Shown here: piece by piece, positions 1 to 11,821 of the stretch | Layout: the number at the start of each line of letters is the position of its first letter | Position numbering within the stretch: position 1 is the stretch's first letter | Assembly: GCA_002116315.1 (NCBI GenBank) | Contig: KZ107842.1 | Coordinates: 1,030,239 to 1,094,238 of the forward strand | Reading direction: 5' to 3' | DNA length: 64,000 nt | From: Epicoccum nigrum | Taxonomy: Eukaryota > Ascomycota > Dothideomycetes > Pleosporales > Didymellaceae | The notes under the pieces: model-generated | The model's input: the letters and a program-made list of their open reading frames with translations, nothing else | The model's database searches: none | What the model was told of the DNA's origin: nothing | Translations under genes and position numbers: made by a program

Positions 1-2060
1 GGGGGGGGCTGCGTGCCGTGTACGGGGCTTTGGGGGATGCAAAGAGGGGTAGGGGGTGTATGTCTGTATATTCGTAAACATGTAGGATTTCGAGGGGATT
101 GTTAAGAGAGTCGCAGAAACGATGAGTGAGAGAATTGTAGATCGGCGGAGTGGATGGCTGTTTTGGCTTTGGAGAGAAACGACTGGTGTTTGGAAGGACT
201 GGGGGGCTGCAGAATTGAGCGAATGTAAGTATTTCTCCTAAGCGCAGAGGGAAACGCAGAAGATCCTATTCAATTACACAGAGAAACCGGATTACAAATT
301 AGACGCCGGCTGCGTGGACGATTTGCTAGGTGGTCGTTCTTGAGGAGAAGTTCGAAGACTGGGGCTTCTGTGTGCACGGAGTAGGTAGCTTCGTGGGTAG
401 GTAAGCAAGTAGTTGTTGTTTTTCAAAAGTATTCTGATCGGACCTACGGATCTAGAGCATGCATCGTAGATTCTGTAACAGATCGGCGATCGGATGCATC
501 CTGCAGGGACTTGACAGAACGCAGCGTCTGTAATATCAAACGCCAGAGCTGCGCACACCACGATCCTTCCAAGTCCAGTACTAGGAGCTGTGCTCCAATA
601 AATTGCCTTCATGGGGGAAAGGCTTTGCAGAGCGTAGTGGAATGCGTGTGGTGACGGTGAGAGTCTGGATAGTGTGGTGGAAATGAATAACCTTGTCGAT
701 GCCCAACTTTGAGGGTTCAGGGTTTGAGCATCAGTGCAGGTGATACGACCTCAGCTTCGAGCACCGAGTATCTACTAAGAAACCATGCGAGACCGGATGT
801 GACTGGCTGGAAGTGGCTCCAAGATGAAGATGCCGGAAGATCTACATGGTGTCTTGAGGAGGAAGAATGTCTTTATTTGAGCGTCCAGCGTTCCAGGTAA
901 GATGTATGTACTTATTAATTGGAGGATTGATTAACTGAACATGACTGGTTCGAAACGGCTCCAAGGTCTCTGGTTTGTTCGTAGTTTGAGCGAGGATGCA
1001 GGTGGTGTCAGCCGTGGGTATTGGGCAGCTACTTGACTAGATGCGAGACTGAGCATGACCGGTTAGAGATGACTCTAAGATTGTATGGTTTCACTCGTAA
1101 GTGTTGGAATTTACCGTTACTTAATTCTTACAGTCTTTCTAGATTCCCAAGAGGCTCCGCGGAACGAGTGAGGAAACTTGCCTAGCTGCAGGGCTAAGTA
1201 AGGATTCCATGACCTATTGGTCTCATTGGTGAGAAGCATGTGATACGATAGGATTTCAGGCGGCTTACTGGCTGGAAGTCTATCCTCTTTTTTCGTGATG
1301 TGAACACTTCGTATACGTGGAGCGACTATTCGGAGCGATCGCTCCACACGGGCGTTGAGGGAGAGTTCTCTTCGAAGCTTTGCATCTTGAATGGAATTGG
1401 CTGAACTGCCAGCTTCGATAGTACAATTTTGTGAGATGTACGACTGGGACGTTTGAATCGCTCAGGACTGCCCATGGTTCAAGGTCCGATACCTGATAAC
1501 GCAATATACGCTGCTTCGTCCAACTGAAAAAAACGATGTATCGATTTTTGGCTAGCGACATTGCATAGCCATGAAACGGGCCAATGCCGCTGGAGGGGAC
1601 GTGATATAGCGTGACTACTATGAAATGGAACTGTCGCACGTTGGATCTGATGTCATCGTTAGCCATTTCTGGAGCTTGTCTCCGCATTCCGTCCAAAATC
1701 GTCGAGTAGCCACCGCGGTATCCAGAGCCGGAGCAATATACGACCCTGCGCAGTGGTCCAAACCTGGTTCACGCTCGTGTTAGCCTGCATCGGAGCTTCC
1801 TGCGTCTCACGAGACAAGGCCACTTGTGCCCAATGTATCAGATTATGATGAAAATCTTACAATGCCTGATCATTATATAAAAGGTAGAACCCGCGCTGCT
1901 ATCGCGCAGAGAATCCATACAGTAGATATCTCGGCTCCTTAATTCTGCTTTTTGTGGAATCTGGACCCCACCACCCATGTTACCAACCACTACTAAATAT
2001 TCAGAGAGCCCCATGCTCAATTGTTTTTTGTGCCGAGACCGTAACCCTAACGATCTGCTA
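1..2060. other. Intergenic, no supported gene
   Basis: No reading frame here resembles a known family or has a convincing exon structure. The left edge starts with a G-rich run. Three degenerate copies of a motif like TGACTGGNT...GGCTCCAAG occur near 799-826, 941-967 and 1054-1080. The sequence between about 1,840 and 2,060 is the likely 3' flank of the transcription factor gene on the minus strand. I see nothing else. Confidence 0.5.
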
Positions 2061-4671
2061 TCACCTCCCCATATGATAGTTGTCAACAAACACGGTTGTC
2101 CCATTGTAAGCCGGATACGTCGGTCCAGTAGACACGCTTTCGTATGCGGCATACGTTGAAGCCCCGTCCGGTGGCGCGTACTGTGTCGGTGCGTATGTCG
2201 CCATGCTCGGGTCAACGGCATGGTGCAAGTCGGCTACATGAACGCTTCCCATCTTCCATATGCCAGGCACGTCGACGTTGTGTCGTCTCAACACGATCTC
2301 GAAAGTGCTGACGGCAACATGGTAAGCCCGTCCAGCTACCGGATCCTGCATAACCTGTAACCACCAGATTACTTTCTTTACATAATGCATAAGAATCACA
2401 CCATCCTGCGATACCGATGCAGGGTATGACAAGCCCAGGAGAAACACAGAGACAGCCTGCATCAGGTGGTGGACGATGCACCACCAAGGACCTTGGTCAT
2501 AGATGAATTGAGCACTTGGCTCTTCGGGCAGGGAATCGACGATCGTCTTTGCCGCCTCGATACAGCTATTGCCCATCCGCCTGGCAAATGTTGCCTCGTT
2601 GCCTTCTCTTGAAGCCTGCCTCCGAGGGTTGAGACAAAGTCGACCAAGTAGCATCCTTGCGCTACAAAGTTGGAATCCAAGAAGCATACGCTCCCGGGAG
2701 AACATCTTGCTTGTGCCAATAACTGGAGTCTGAAAGTTGAACTCCTGAGGAAGAGCTAGCAACCATTGTTCCAGGCGGTTGTCCAGCTGGGCCATGTCGC
2801 ATTGAAGGTCTGCTGGTGACCTTACGGCGGTCGATGGGTTGTAAAGCGATGTAAGTATGTTCTGAGTTATGATCGACAACTGGACCGAAGCCTTGAAGTA
2901 GGAGCCGGAGTTTGCCTCCATGGGACCGAAGCCAGGCGGGCAAGGCGTTTCAGACCAGCCATGGGGAGTAGACGGGAAACCTGTTGCACTCTTGCCGCGC
3001 ACCCGATACGCAGCCTCTGCTTGATCCGAGATAAGATCCTCAATCACTGGCATTGGCAAGGGGACAGAGCAGTAGGAGTCAACGATGATACTGGGTCGGC
3101 CAGTAATCGCACTGAGGGTACGCTCCAGCGAGTAAAGACTCCACCACGTACGAACAAGTGTCTCGCGCTTCGATGCTGTGGCCGAAGGGTCTTCGTTGCG
3201 AACATGCAAGCCAAGAGTGTATGCAAAACGAAGAGCAACTCCAATCATCGTCCAGGCACTTTCATTCATCAGCATTGTGCAAAGCAGAATTTTGGACTGG
3301 ACATACCGAGTGACTTGCCCAACAGACAGCCAATAAAATGCAAGAAGACCAAGGCTTTGGATCTGGGGAACATCCGAATGGTTCGTCATGGTTGTATCGT
3401 TGAGTCCAAATGCTCTGGCTCGCGCCTGGTACAACAAATGATCGCGTTCATCTGCCTGCCATTTGGCCTTGGACAAGTGCGAGTATTTGGCGCCGATTGC
3501 GAACACAAGATTGAGGATTGCCTGCCACTTTGGACTGAGACGCGGTGCATTGCCGTTTGCAAGTGCCTTAAAGTACTTTCGAAACTGATCCTCGAAAGTC
3601 TTTCGGGGCAAGATTGGGAAAGAGTCGTGTACTTTACTCATGTAGCAGTTCAAAAGGTGCTCTGCGGTCTCCAGTGGTGGCAGGTCATATGGATCCACAA
3701 AGAAGTCGACGTCCACGCTGTCGCTGTCGGTCCAGAAGCTGTAGGAGCTAATTTGTTCGTTGCTCAGGCCAAGCGCGTATGAATCCCTTCGAAGGAAGGG
3801 ACCACCAACTTCCTCATCTGATCTTTCAGGCTGCGCTAGTGCAGCAGCTCGCAGCCATTGAACTTCGGAGTTCTTTCCAACAAAACCGGTCGCTCGTGCT
3901 CTATCGCTAACATGCAGGTCTTCATCAAGAAGATCCAATGATCCCGTATCAAGCTCATCCAGATGGTCCGGGACACACAATTCGCGATCCTCTCGCGAAC
4001 TATTGCCTTCCGTATCGGGAATAGAGGATGCTGATGGATGACGAGCCTCTGACATCTCCTCTTCGACCTGGTGTGGAGTCAGTATACATTGTCAAGATTT
4101 CACGCATTCTCAGGCAAACTTGCGGCTTCCAAAAGTTCTGTAATTCTGGCATCATCATCGGCGGTTGCGCAGGATCGGAGGCTCTGCAATAGACTTGCCA
4201 TTTGCTGGCAACGCTCGGTCACGCTGGCGGCCTAGTCAGAGAGGCATGGAAACCAATAACTTGCTTTGCTCTTACATCTTGAGCCTGTCTTTCCGAGGCA
4301 TGATATACACGCATTCTCGACTCGTCGTCGCGCAATGCTTACATTGCGGCCTCTCACCGGTGCATTTGATCTTGTGAGACCGACACTAGAATGTGGGTAG
4401 CCTCGTTAGCAAATTAACCGCCAAAGTCAACCTATCGGATTATTGTAACGACCATTTATTGCGCCGTCATGATCTTTGGTGTCAGGGAATCGCAACATAC
4501 AGCGGTACATGCACGCGGGACTCGACGTCTATCCTTCGTCGCACTCTGACCTTGACCCGATCTTTGCAATCGAGGGATCGCGACTTTTCTTTGCAATGGA
4601 GGCATCATCGCGATCTTCGGCGGATAGATCGTTGGATTTATATGCATTGGAGATATTGACGTCGAAGTCAT
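2061..4671 (-). CDS. Zn(II)2Cys6 fungal transcription factor
   Basis: A sequence-specific nuclear regulator. Proposed exons, 5' to 3': 4671-4501, 4385-4276, 4223-4124 and 4067-2061, giving about 795 residues. The zinc cluster is completed only by splicing. Exon 1 ends in ...RACTA and exon 2 opens CRSHKIKC, giving C-x2-C-x6-C-x6-C-x2-C-x6-C at residues 55, 58, 65, 72, 75 and 82. Intron 1 has a GTATGT donor, a perfect TGCTAAC branch site and a CTAG acceptor. Intron 2 is GTAAGA...CCAG. The third intron appears to be GC-AG (donor GCAAGT), the only choice I found that keeps phase without an odd acceptor. The large last exon carries the fungal-specific regulatory region (PF04082 type), including SAITGRPSI. 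ATG 4671 has the best Kozak context (A at -3); 4752 and 4608 are alternatives in the same frame. Targets are unknown. It could be a local regulator of the oxidoreductase and transporter genes to its right, but nothing proves it. Confidence 0.88.
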
Positions 4672-4752
4672 GGTGCACTCCCAAGCGGAAGACGTGTGAG
4701 ATAGCTCAACAAGCGATTCGCCAGTTCGTGAATAGAGAGAGTTTCGGATCAT

Positions 4753-7700
4753 CGATGGAGGACGTCTCCAGGTGAAGTGGTAGGCTTGTACGTACGGATG
4801 CGGGCCTAGTGGTGCGCGGGAGCGAACGTCGATGACCGGCAGGTCTTAAGATTCGGGCGGCACTCTAGGGCCGCCCAGACATTTCAGTGAACATGTCTGT
4901 TCTGCTGAGAGAACCCTCAAGCAGCCAGTGTCAAGAGGGGAGAAGTCTCCCGAGCCAATCAGCAAGTGAAGCGCATTTCCACCTGCTTTTGGAACAGGCT
5001 GTGCATGTGGTCCACATGCTTTCCAGCGCCGCGCACCCACCCCCTGCTGGGATCGTTCCCGCTATTGTTAGCCTCTCCGTTTATCTGATATACGATCTTA
5101 TCCCTGCCCATTCAAAACCAGCTCCGGTCCACCGCGATGCGTGCTATTCCTTCTGACTTTCGACGTCAGAATGATGCTTGAAGACTAAAGCCCTCTAAAT
5201 GAATCCCAAAGAGGCCGCCGTATATTGCGCACTGCTTTTGGAGGAGTGCTTTTTGCTGTCAGTTGAACTGCACGGTTCCACCGCCTGCGAGGCTACCCGT
5301 AGGACCTCGAACCCACCCCTGAGCAGTCCAAGCACGTCCATACTTGCAGACGCAAGGACATAGCACCAGCACCCGCATTTCTATTCTATACTGAAATCTT
5401 ATACAAGCCACCTTCTCGGCGTCATGTCGGGATCGACTACGGACGTAATGGTAACACAAGGTGGCAGCACGATACGCTGCAAGGACAACACAGGTGTGCT
5501 TCAGTGGAAATCAGTGCCAAGTATACTGGCAGAAAGCCGTTAGCCAGCTCATGCAGCGCGTCTTGAGCCTCTCTAGTCGACAATGTGAATGGCTCACTGC
5601 TGGATCGTAGCAGATCTGTTCTCGGCAGGGGACCAGCGGTTTGACAACCCAAGAACAATGTGAAACTCCACATCTACACTATACTGTGTAAGACTGCTAC
5701 GCCTAAGTAATTGAGGAATGCTACTCAACGCCGCCACAACTATGAGGCAGGAGAGGTGTATCAAGGGATATATCGTAAAATTCTTACACAGTTTGTCCTT
5801 CTCCTACAATCATTATCCAATTTGGTCGATGTAGTGAAGGCAGCCTGCAGGTAATTTGCAAACACCAGCACGTTTCAGTATTTGCTACTCTGCGCAATCT
5901 GTATGTCGCATTGCTTTCTGTGGGATTCCGTAGTAGTACTTGGGCGTGAGCGTCAGGTTCAACTTGACTCATTGGCTGGACAATAGTTCCAGACCAATTT
6001 GACTGGTGTGTGGCGTCGGCGGAAAACATTCCCTCTTAGATAAGCTTCGTGATTGGTGGGAGATGTCAAGGTTTCTCTGCCTGTACGTCACTGGTGCAAC
6101 AACCACGGCCAACAACTGTCACTACTGCAAGACGGCCAAGCGAGACTGACCATACTGTGACAAGCTCCCGTCGGGGATGGCGATGGTGCTGCCGGAGCAG
6201 CTCTTTCCCCGCGCTCTGTACGATTGTTATTGAGATGTGTTAGGCCATATCGTGTGCAACTGAGATACTACAATCGGACATGGTGTTCTGCCAATCACGG
6301 TTTGGAATTTCAGACCGCGCAATGACCACACAGCCGCAAAATTTTTGCGATTATCATGGGATGTGTAGACCACTGAATATGTTTCTGTATACTATAGTGC
6401 TAGCTATTGAGCACTATTGGAAACACCTCAGAGTCTTAGTGTGGAGGACATGCTCGGTCGTACCCAGTGTTACGGGATCATCAACGCCGCCTACACCAAC
6501 AAAACACACAGTGGAAGCTCTCACAGAATCTGCTTTGCATATCATTACTTCTTCGACTACGACGAAGCGACGCTGATATGAAATTCTAGGATTGTTACTC
6601 TCGTCAAACTGGTAAAATCGGAGCGGACTCTGCCTCCGAACGAATCACGTTTGATCGCACCGATCACAGATCTCAGATCGGCCTTTGTGTCCGGCTTGAC
6701 TTGTGATCCGTGAGCTTGAAATCTGGGCGTATACAGGATCAGAAATGAGCCACACGAGAGGGTTGTAATGAATATGCTCATCAGCAGCCACGCAACGCCT
6801 GTCACGGCCCGCAATGGGCAATAGCCGCGACAATCTGGCCAGATCGCGAGTGCGTCGACTACGCCATTGCGACATTGCACAGTAACGTGGGGTGGACGAT
6901 TCTCTTGAGGCTGTCGGCCCAGAGAGGGACCGAGCACACGCGTATCTCCGCAAAATACATCTCGAAACCGGTGGCCGTCTCCTATTCTGCTACACACTCT
7001 ATGATTTGGAATAATACCGCTCCTGCAGATTAGCCCCTCAACATGCCTAGCCAAATTACACAACAGCATCAGGATCAAGCACTCACTTTTATTTCCCAGC
7101 ATGTCTACAACAGCTGTGATGCACCGTGGTAACACATTCTTCGTATAAAGTATCTCTACACGTGGCGGTTTCTGGCATCTTCAAGCATGATCCCTCTTTT
7201 CAAAGTTATAGACGATATCCGAGACCTCCCTGCCGCCTCGAGTTAAGTAGCATGCGTACAGTGCTGCGCATCCAGACAATCTGAATAATAAGACAGTCAG
7301 GCTCCTGGCGGTCTCAATCTCGAGGTCACGCACCTTGATCGTGCAGACCATGAAATCTGAAGCTCAGTCTGCCGGACGGTGGCAATTGAGACAGTCAGTC
7401 ATCTGTGATCTACTCATGCATGTATACTTCTGTTCGTTTTGGAGACGCAGAAGTAGGTACAACGCTGCGAGTTCGTGCGCCTTGCATCAAACTTTGATCA
7501 ATCACAGAAAGGAACTAGAGAAACTTTGTTTTTCTGATGCTGCAGCATTGACACAAGTGCGGGAGATAGGCGCGCCAATGGGACGATTAACATCTGGTCA
7601 GCCTAGATGCGTACCGATCGTGCCGACAGCTTTATGTAACACGATTCCACTCGCACTCGCACTCACGAGTGTGGTCTGCTAGTCCTTCACTGTACCTGAC

Positions 7701-10700
7701 TCTGAGGCCGTCCGGCAGTGCTAGAAACATCCTTCTGCACATCCTGACTCGACTGGATCGCGAGTACAAGGCATTCTTGACAGTGTTGGGTGTGGTGCGG
7801 GGCGACGACTACGGGAGCGCACGCCTGACATTTTCACGCGGAACACGGAGACCCTGCATGCAGCTCGCCGTTTGCGTCATACAGTCATAGGTACTTGGCC
7901 GACTGCCTCGTAGATTAGTAGCATCTCTCTGACCTCAATAAAGGAGGTCAGCTTGGACTGATCAGCAGGCGCCAGTACCAGACTGCCAGCAGTCCAACGA
8001 TCATACCGCAACAACCTCAATGCAACCCTACATGTGGCTTTCAGCTTCACCGTTTCACAGATGCTGCTCCAAACTAGGTTCATCAGCGCTCTGGGCGCAA
8101 CACTAGTACACTGCGGTAGCGACATAGCGTTGGATATTCTATGCGGGTCTCGGTACGGGCTTATGTGCTAAGTATCGAAAGAATGAGTCTTGATAAGGTG
8201 ATTCGACGATTGAGTATGCGCCTGCTCTGGTGGTTGTCGTGCAAAACAAAGCCTAGCCAGGGCATATGATGATCGGAAAGGTCAGACCTTCATGAGATAC
8301 TCACCCTTGCCGTCTACACTTACAAAGAAGCCGAGAGATGTACGGCGATCCATTAGCAATCCGATTTCTGTCGATCCAGCACTGAGCCTGCGGCTATGAT
8401 AAAAATATGATATCTATTTGTGTGTTCAACCTGACTGGTGATAGATTCTGAAGTCCGGACGCGACGAGCGTATTGAATCACCGAAAGAATCACCCAGTCG
8501 TGCGAGATTACCTACCCCTGCCACAATGAACACGTGCTTCAACACCAACAGAAGAAGCATCTGTTTTGTAAGGGTCTCGAGTCACCTATGTAAGTGTATC
8601 AGCTGGCTTGATAATCCAATCTACATGGAAAACAAAACACTGGGCGCATATATCCGTATACTGCATCGAACCAGCTCTAAACTAGCCATCTAGACAGAAA
8701 GGTTGATACAGTATACATGCTGTCAATAAACTGTGGATCTATTTCGGAGAGTCCAAGACTTACGCAGACTAGGCGTAAGCCTGTCAAGACCAGATTACGC
8801 CAACGGAACACTAGCTCCCGCTGTCTCTATCATGTGCCGTAAGAAAGTCCTCGGAGCTACTCTACCTGGAGCAACCTAATTGGAATACATTATGAGATTT
8901 CTATGCTACACAGAGCCCACAAATGGTGCAGTAGGTCGAACATCGAGCTTCTCATCAAAGTCAGTCGTGTAACTTGAATGCATAGAATGCGCTCTTGTCC
9001 GAAGTATTCCGGTGTGCGCAAAGCAAGCCCCCTGGATCCGGAGGTATCAAGACTTAAGCCGGGAGAGTCAGTTGTATTCTCATAAAAGTACGTATGTATC
9101 TGAAAGGATTCTCATCGCGCCCATAACCTTAAAGAAGGAATCAAAAATCAGTGGCATCTTACAAAGAATGCGAACAGGGGTATATTGTATGAACCTCCTT
9201 TGAAGTTTCTAAAGATCCGCGCACCTATACCTCTCGGAAAGCGTAGCAGAATACTGGCAGTGGGCTTTCTAGATATTTTGAGATCTCTCTGACAACAGCG
9301 GAAGAAGCACACCCTTGTGGTGTTTGTTGATCACCTCGGCTGTGATAAGGCAACATCTTGTTCAGGGGCGATTTTATTGCTGCGGTTTTGTGTTGCAAAA
9401 AGACGCCTAATAATACCCTTCTTCTCAATTTCCTGCTCCATGGACGATCCGTAGCCAGTTCACATATCTAGCACGATACGCGAACCGATCACGCCGATTA
9501 CCCTAGATCGCGGGAAATACGAAGAAGATGGTACCGCCGCCGGTACCTATTTACCCAGTCTGTGCGCCCCGGCCCGGAGTGTACACGCAATGTGTACTAG
9601 CTTCTTCATAACCCTATACAAGTGCCTTCACTTCCGATTGGTCACTTGGCACCCCAGAAGAACCATCTCACAGAAAATGAAGCTGATGAGGCGCAGCCAT
9701 GGCCTAAGCGGTCTTGGGATATTGCCACGGCAATCTCACTCCATAAACCTCCTTTTGAATCCTGCATATGATCTACTGACCGTATGGAGTTGGGCAAGGC
9801 AGCCATAAACAAGATAGATATAGATCAGCGATGAGCCCTATTCCAGCTCAGGTACATAGCTTATGCAGCTCCATGAACGAGGCTGCGACTTCAGACGTAA
9901 CTTCCTTGAGTGATGATGAGACGTAGGATATTCCAACTTTGTATGGTGAATATTTGTAAATTTAGCACTCAACGTCAGGCCCCAGGCCAACTTCAGCCAC
10001 ATCAAAAATGTAGCCTCCAGGTGATGTACAGTGTTTGAGCAATTGCACTGCTGCAACAGCTTATAATTGCAATTCGGACAATAGCTTCGGTGATTTCGAC
10101 CCAGCTATGTGAGGACAGAACGTGGATCTAGATTATGTGGAAGTGCAGTCACGTGAATGAACCAGTGTGGGTACCTATACAGTATCAAACGGGGAGAGAA
10201 CTGTTGCCTGCAGAAACGCCTGTCTTCCTGTACTGAGTCGCATACCGTTCTGTAAGTGGACGAAGTTCTTGCCTTCCTCTCCGGAATCTCACCTCATCGG
10301 ATCGCTTGCCGGAGACGTTGCAAAGCTTAGACGCGCTGACCCAAATCAATATCGACCGACTTTGGAGTTTCGCACTGTTACCGTACCCTGATGTTAGGCA
10401 ACCAGATCGATGAAGCTTACTTCTAGCTCCGACGGCAGGCTCTACCGAGCGTGCTTGCCAAACGGCTTGCCGTTTTCACCTGTAAGGGTATTTTTGCTGG
10501 TTATGCATGTAAGCATGTAGTTCGGGATTGTAAGCGAGATCCTCGATTGTTGGCTGATCAACGGCATGTTTGACCGATTGTTGACTACTGACCGATGAAC
10601 CTTGTTGGAGATCGTATATATATGCCGATAAAGACGTTCTAGTGAGTGCCTACACTTTTACTCATCTTTGCAGTCTTGACAAACTCCGATCGTCTCGGCT

Positions 10701-11821
10701 TCAGTTTTAAAATATGCCCATAAAACGATATCCGATCAATCTTACGTTGATGCCCTGCGATCGTGGTATGGCTTACTTCAATGACTGGTTGAAATAACAA
10801 GACATCGCACCTGTCAGCTTCTGACATCGACGATTGAGTACGTCAGGTCCTGGCGGACGAGCTTACGACCGGAAGTATCTGGCATAGCGATCCTGGGATC
10901 TGGTAACCCCACTTGACTATGCATCCTGCAAGTTTAACATTGCTGGAGAAACTAACTTCAATCTATGCACATGCTAGCACAAAATACTCCTGAGAAGATT
11001 TCCAACTACACTGGTCCCACGCAACAAGGCCTGCTCGTATACGAAGAAATTTAAAGAAAAACCGAACATGATGCTTTGCATATTATAGGGGACCACGCCC
11101 CTTGGCCAAAAATCTGGAAAATGACGTAGATATCGGTATGAGCACTAATCTTCTTGGTACGCCTTTGTGCGCGAAAGATTCACTCGAAGCACCACTCTCC
11201 TTTGCAAGTTAAGTAAGCCTGTCTGATGACAGCGATTGTATGCTGAATTGGGCGGGCCTTCATTGTCTCGATTCCAAACGCTGCCGTCTTGCTCTTTAGC
11301 TATAGACAGGCAGCGGTTATGTGTTCGGGTCTTTCAAAGAAGAAGTGTCTCTGAAGCAAGAACCTGCGATTCTAGATATGAGCCTCGGTTAGTGAAGAGG
11401 TGAAGATGGTCCCATCCAGATTAAATATTCAAGTTTGTCACACAATTCGAAATCCGATGGGCTAGAACGCAGTTTTGATTTCCTACTTTACGTTAAGACG
11501 GACCAAAAATACCGCAGCAAGGAGTCTGACCAAGGTCCAAGACTTCAATATCCAAACTTCCGTGACCTTCTATAGCTTGTAAGTAATCATATAAGAATAA
11601 CAAGGCGAAGTTTGTTTGCATTAGGTTACGTAGTTAGCTATACCAAACCAAGCCTTCGATGAATGTAGCTCGAGCCATGACTGTCATAGGATTACTGGAA
11701 TAGTCTTCTGAAGTACGAGCCGGAGTAAGAATTCAACTGCATGTCATTCGTCCAAAGTTCTATCTTGTTAATAACTGACTAAAACTCAGGCTGGAAATAC
11801 TGGGATTATATCGGACAGTCA
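4753..11821. other. Long gene-poor stretch
   Basis: Seven kilobases with no recognisable coding sequence. The longest open frames (for example 6557-7135 and 7877-8125, both minus) show no known motif, plausible splice partner or coding-like composition. I found no terminal repeats, transposase motifs or RNA genes. The stretch may be decayed repeat DNA, but nothing aligns well enough by eye to say so. A short near-palindrome (GGTACCG...CGGTACC) lies at about 9530-9547. Confidence 0.45.

Noticed and set aside
2961..3782. 273-residue plus-strand frame
   Set aside because: Antisense to the transcription factor's large exon, which has clear family similarity.
6557..7135. 192-residue minus-strand open frame
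   Set aside because: No family resemblance, no splice partners, and other frames of similar length overlap it; the region is otherwise empty. Likely chance.
7877..8125. 82-residue minus-strand frame with a protein-like look
   Set aside because: No recognisable motif and no collinear continuation on either side, so a pseudogene call could not be supported.
9530..9547. GGTACCG...CGGTACC near-palindrome as a regulatory site
   Set aside because: Imperfect, with no gene nearby; such short palindromes arise by chance.
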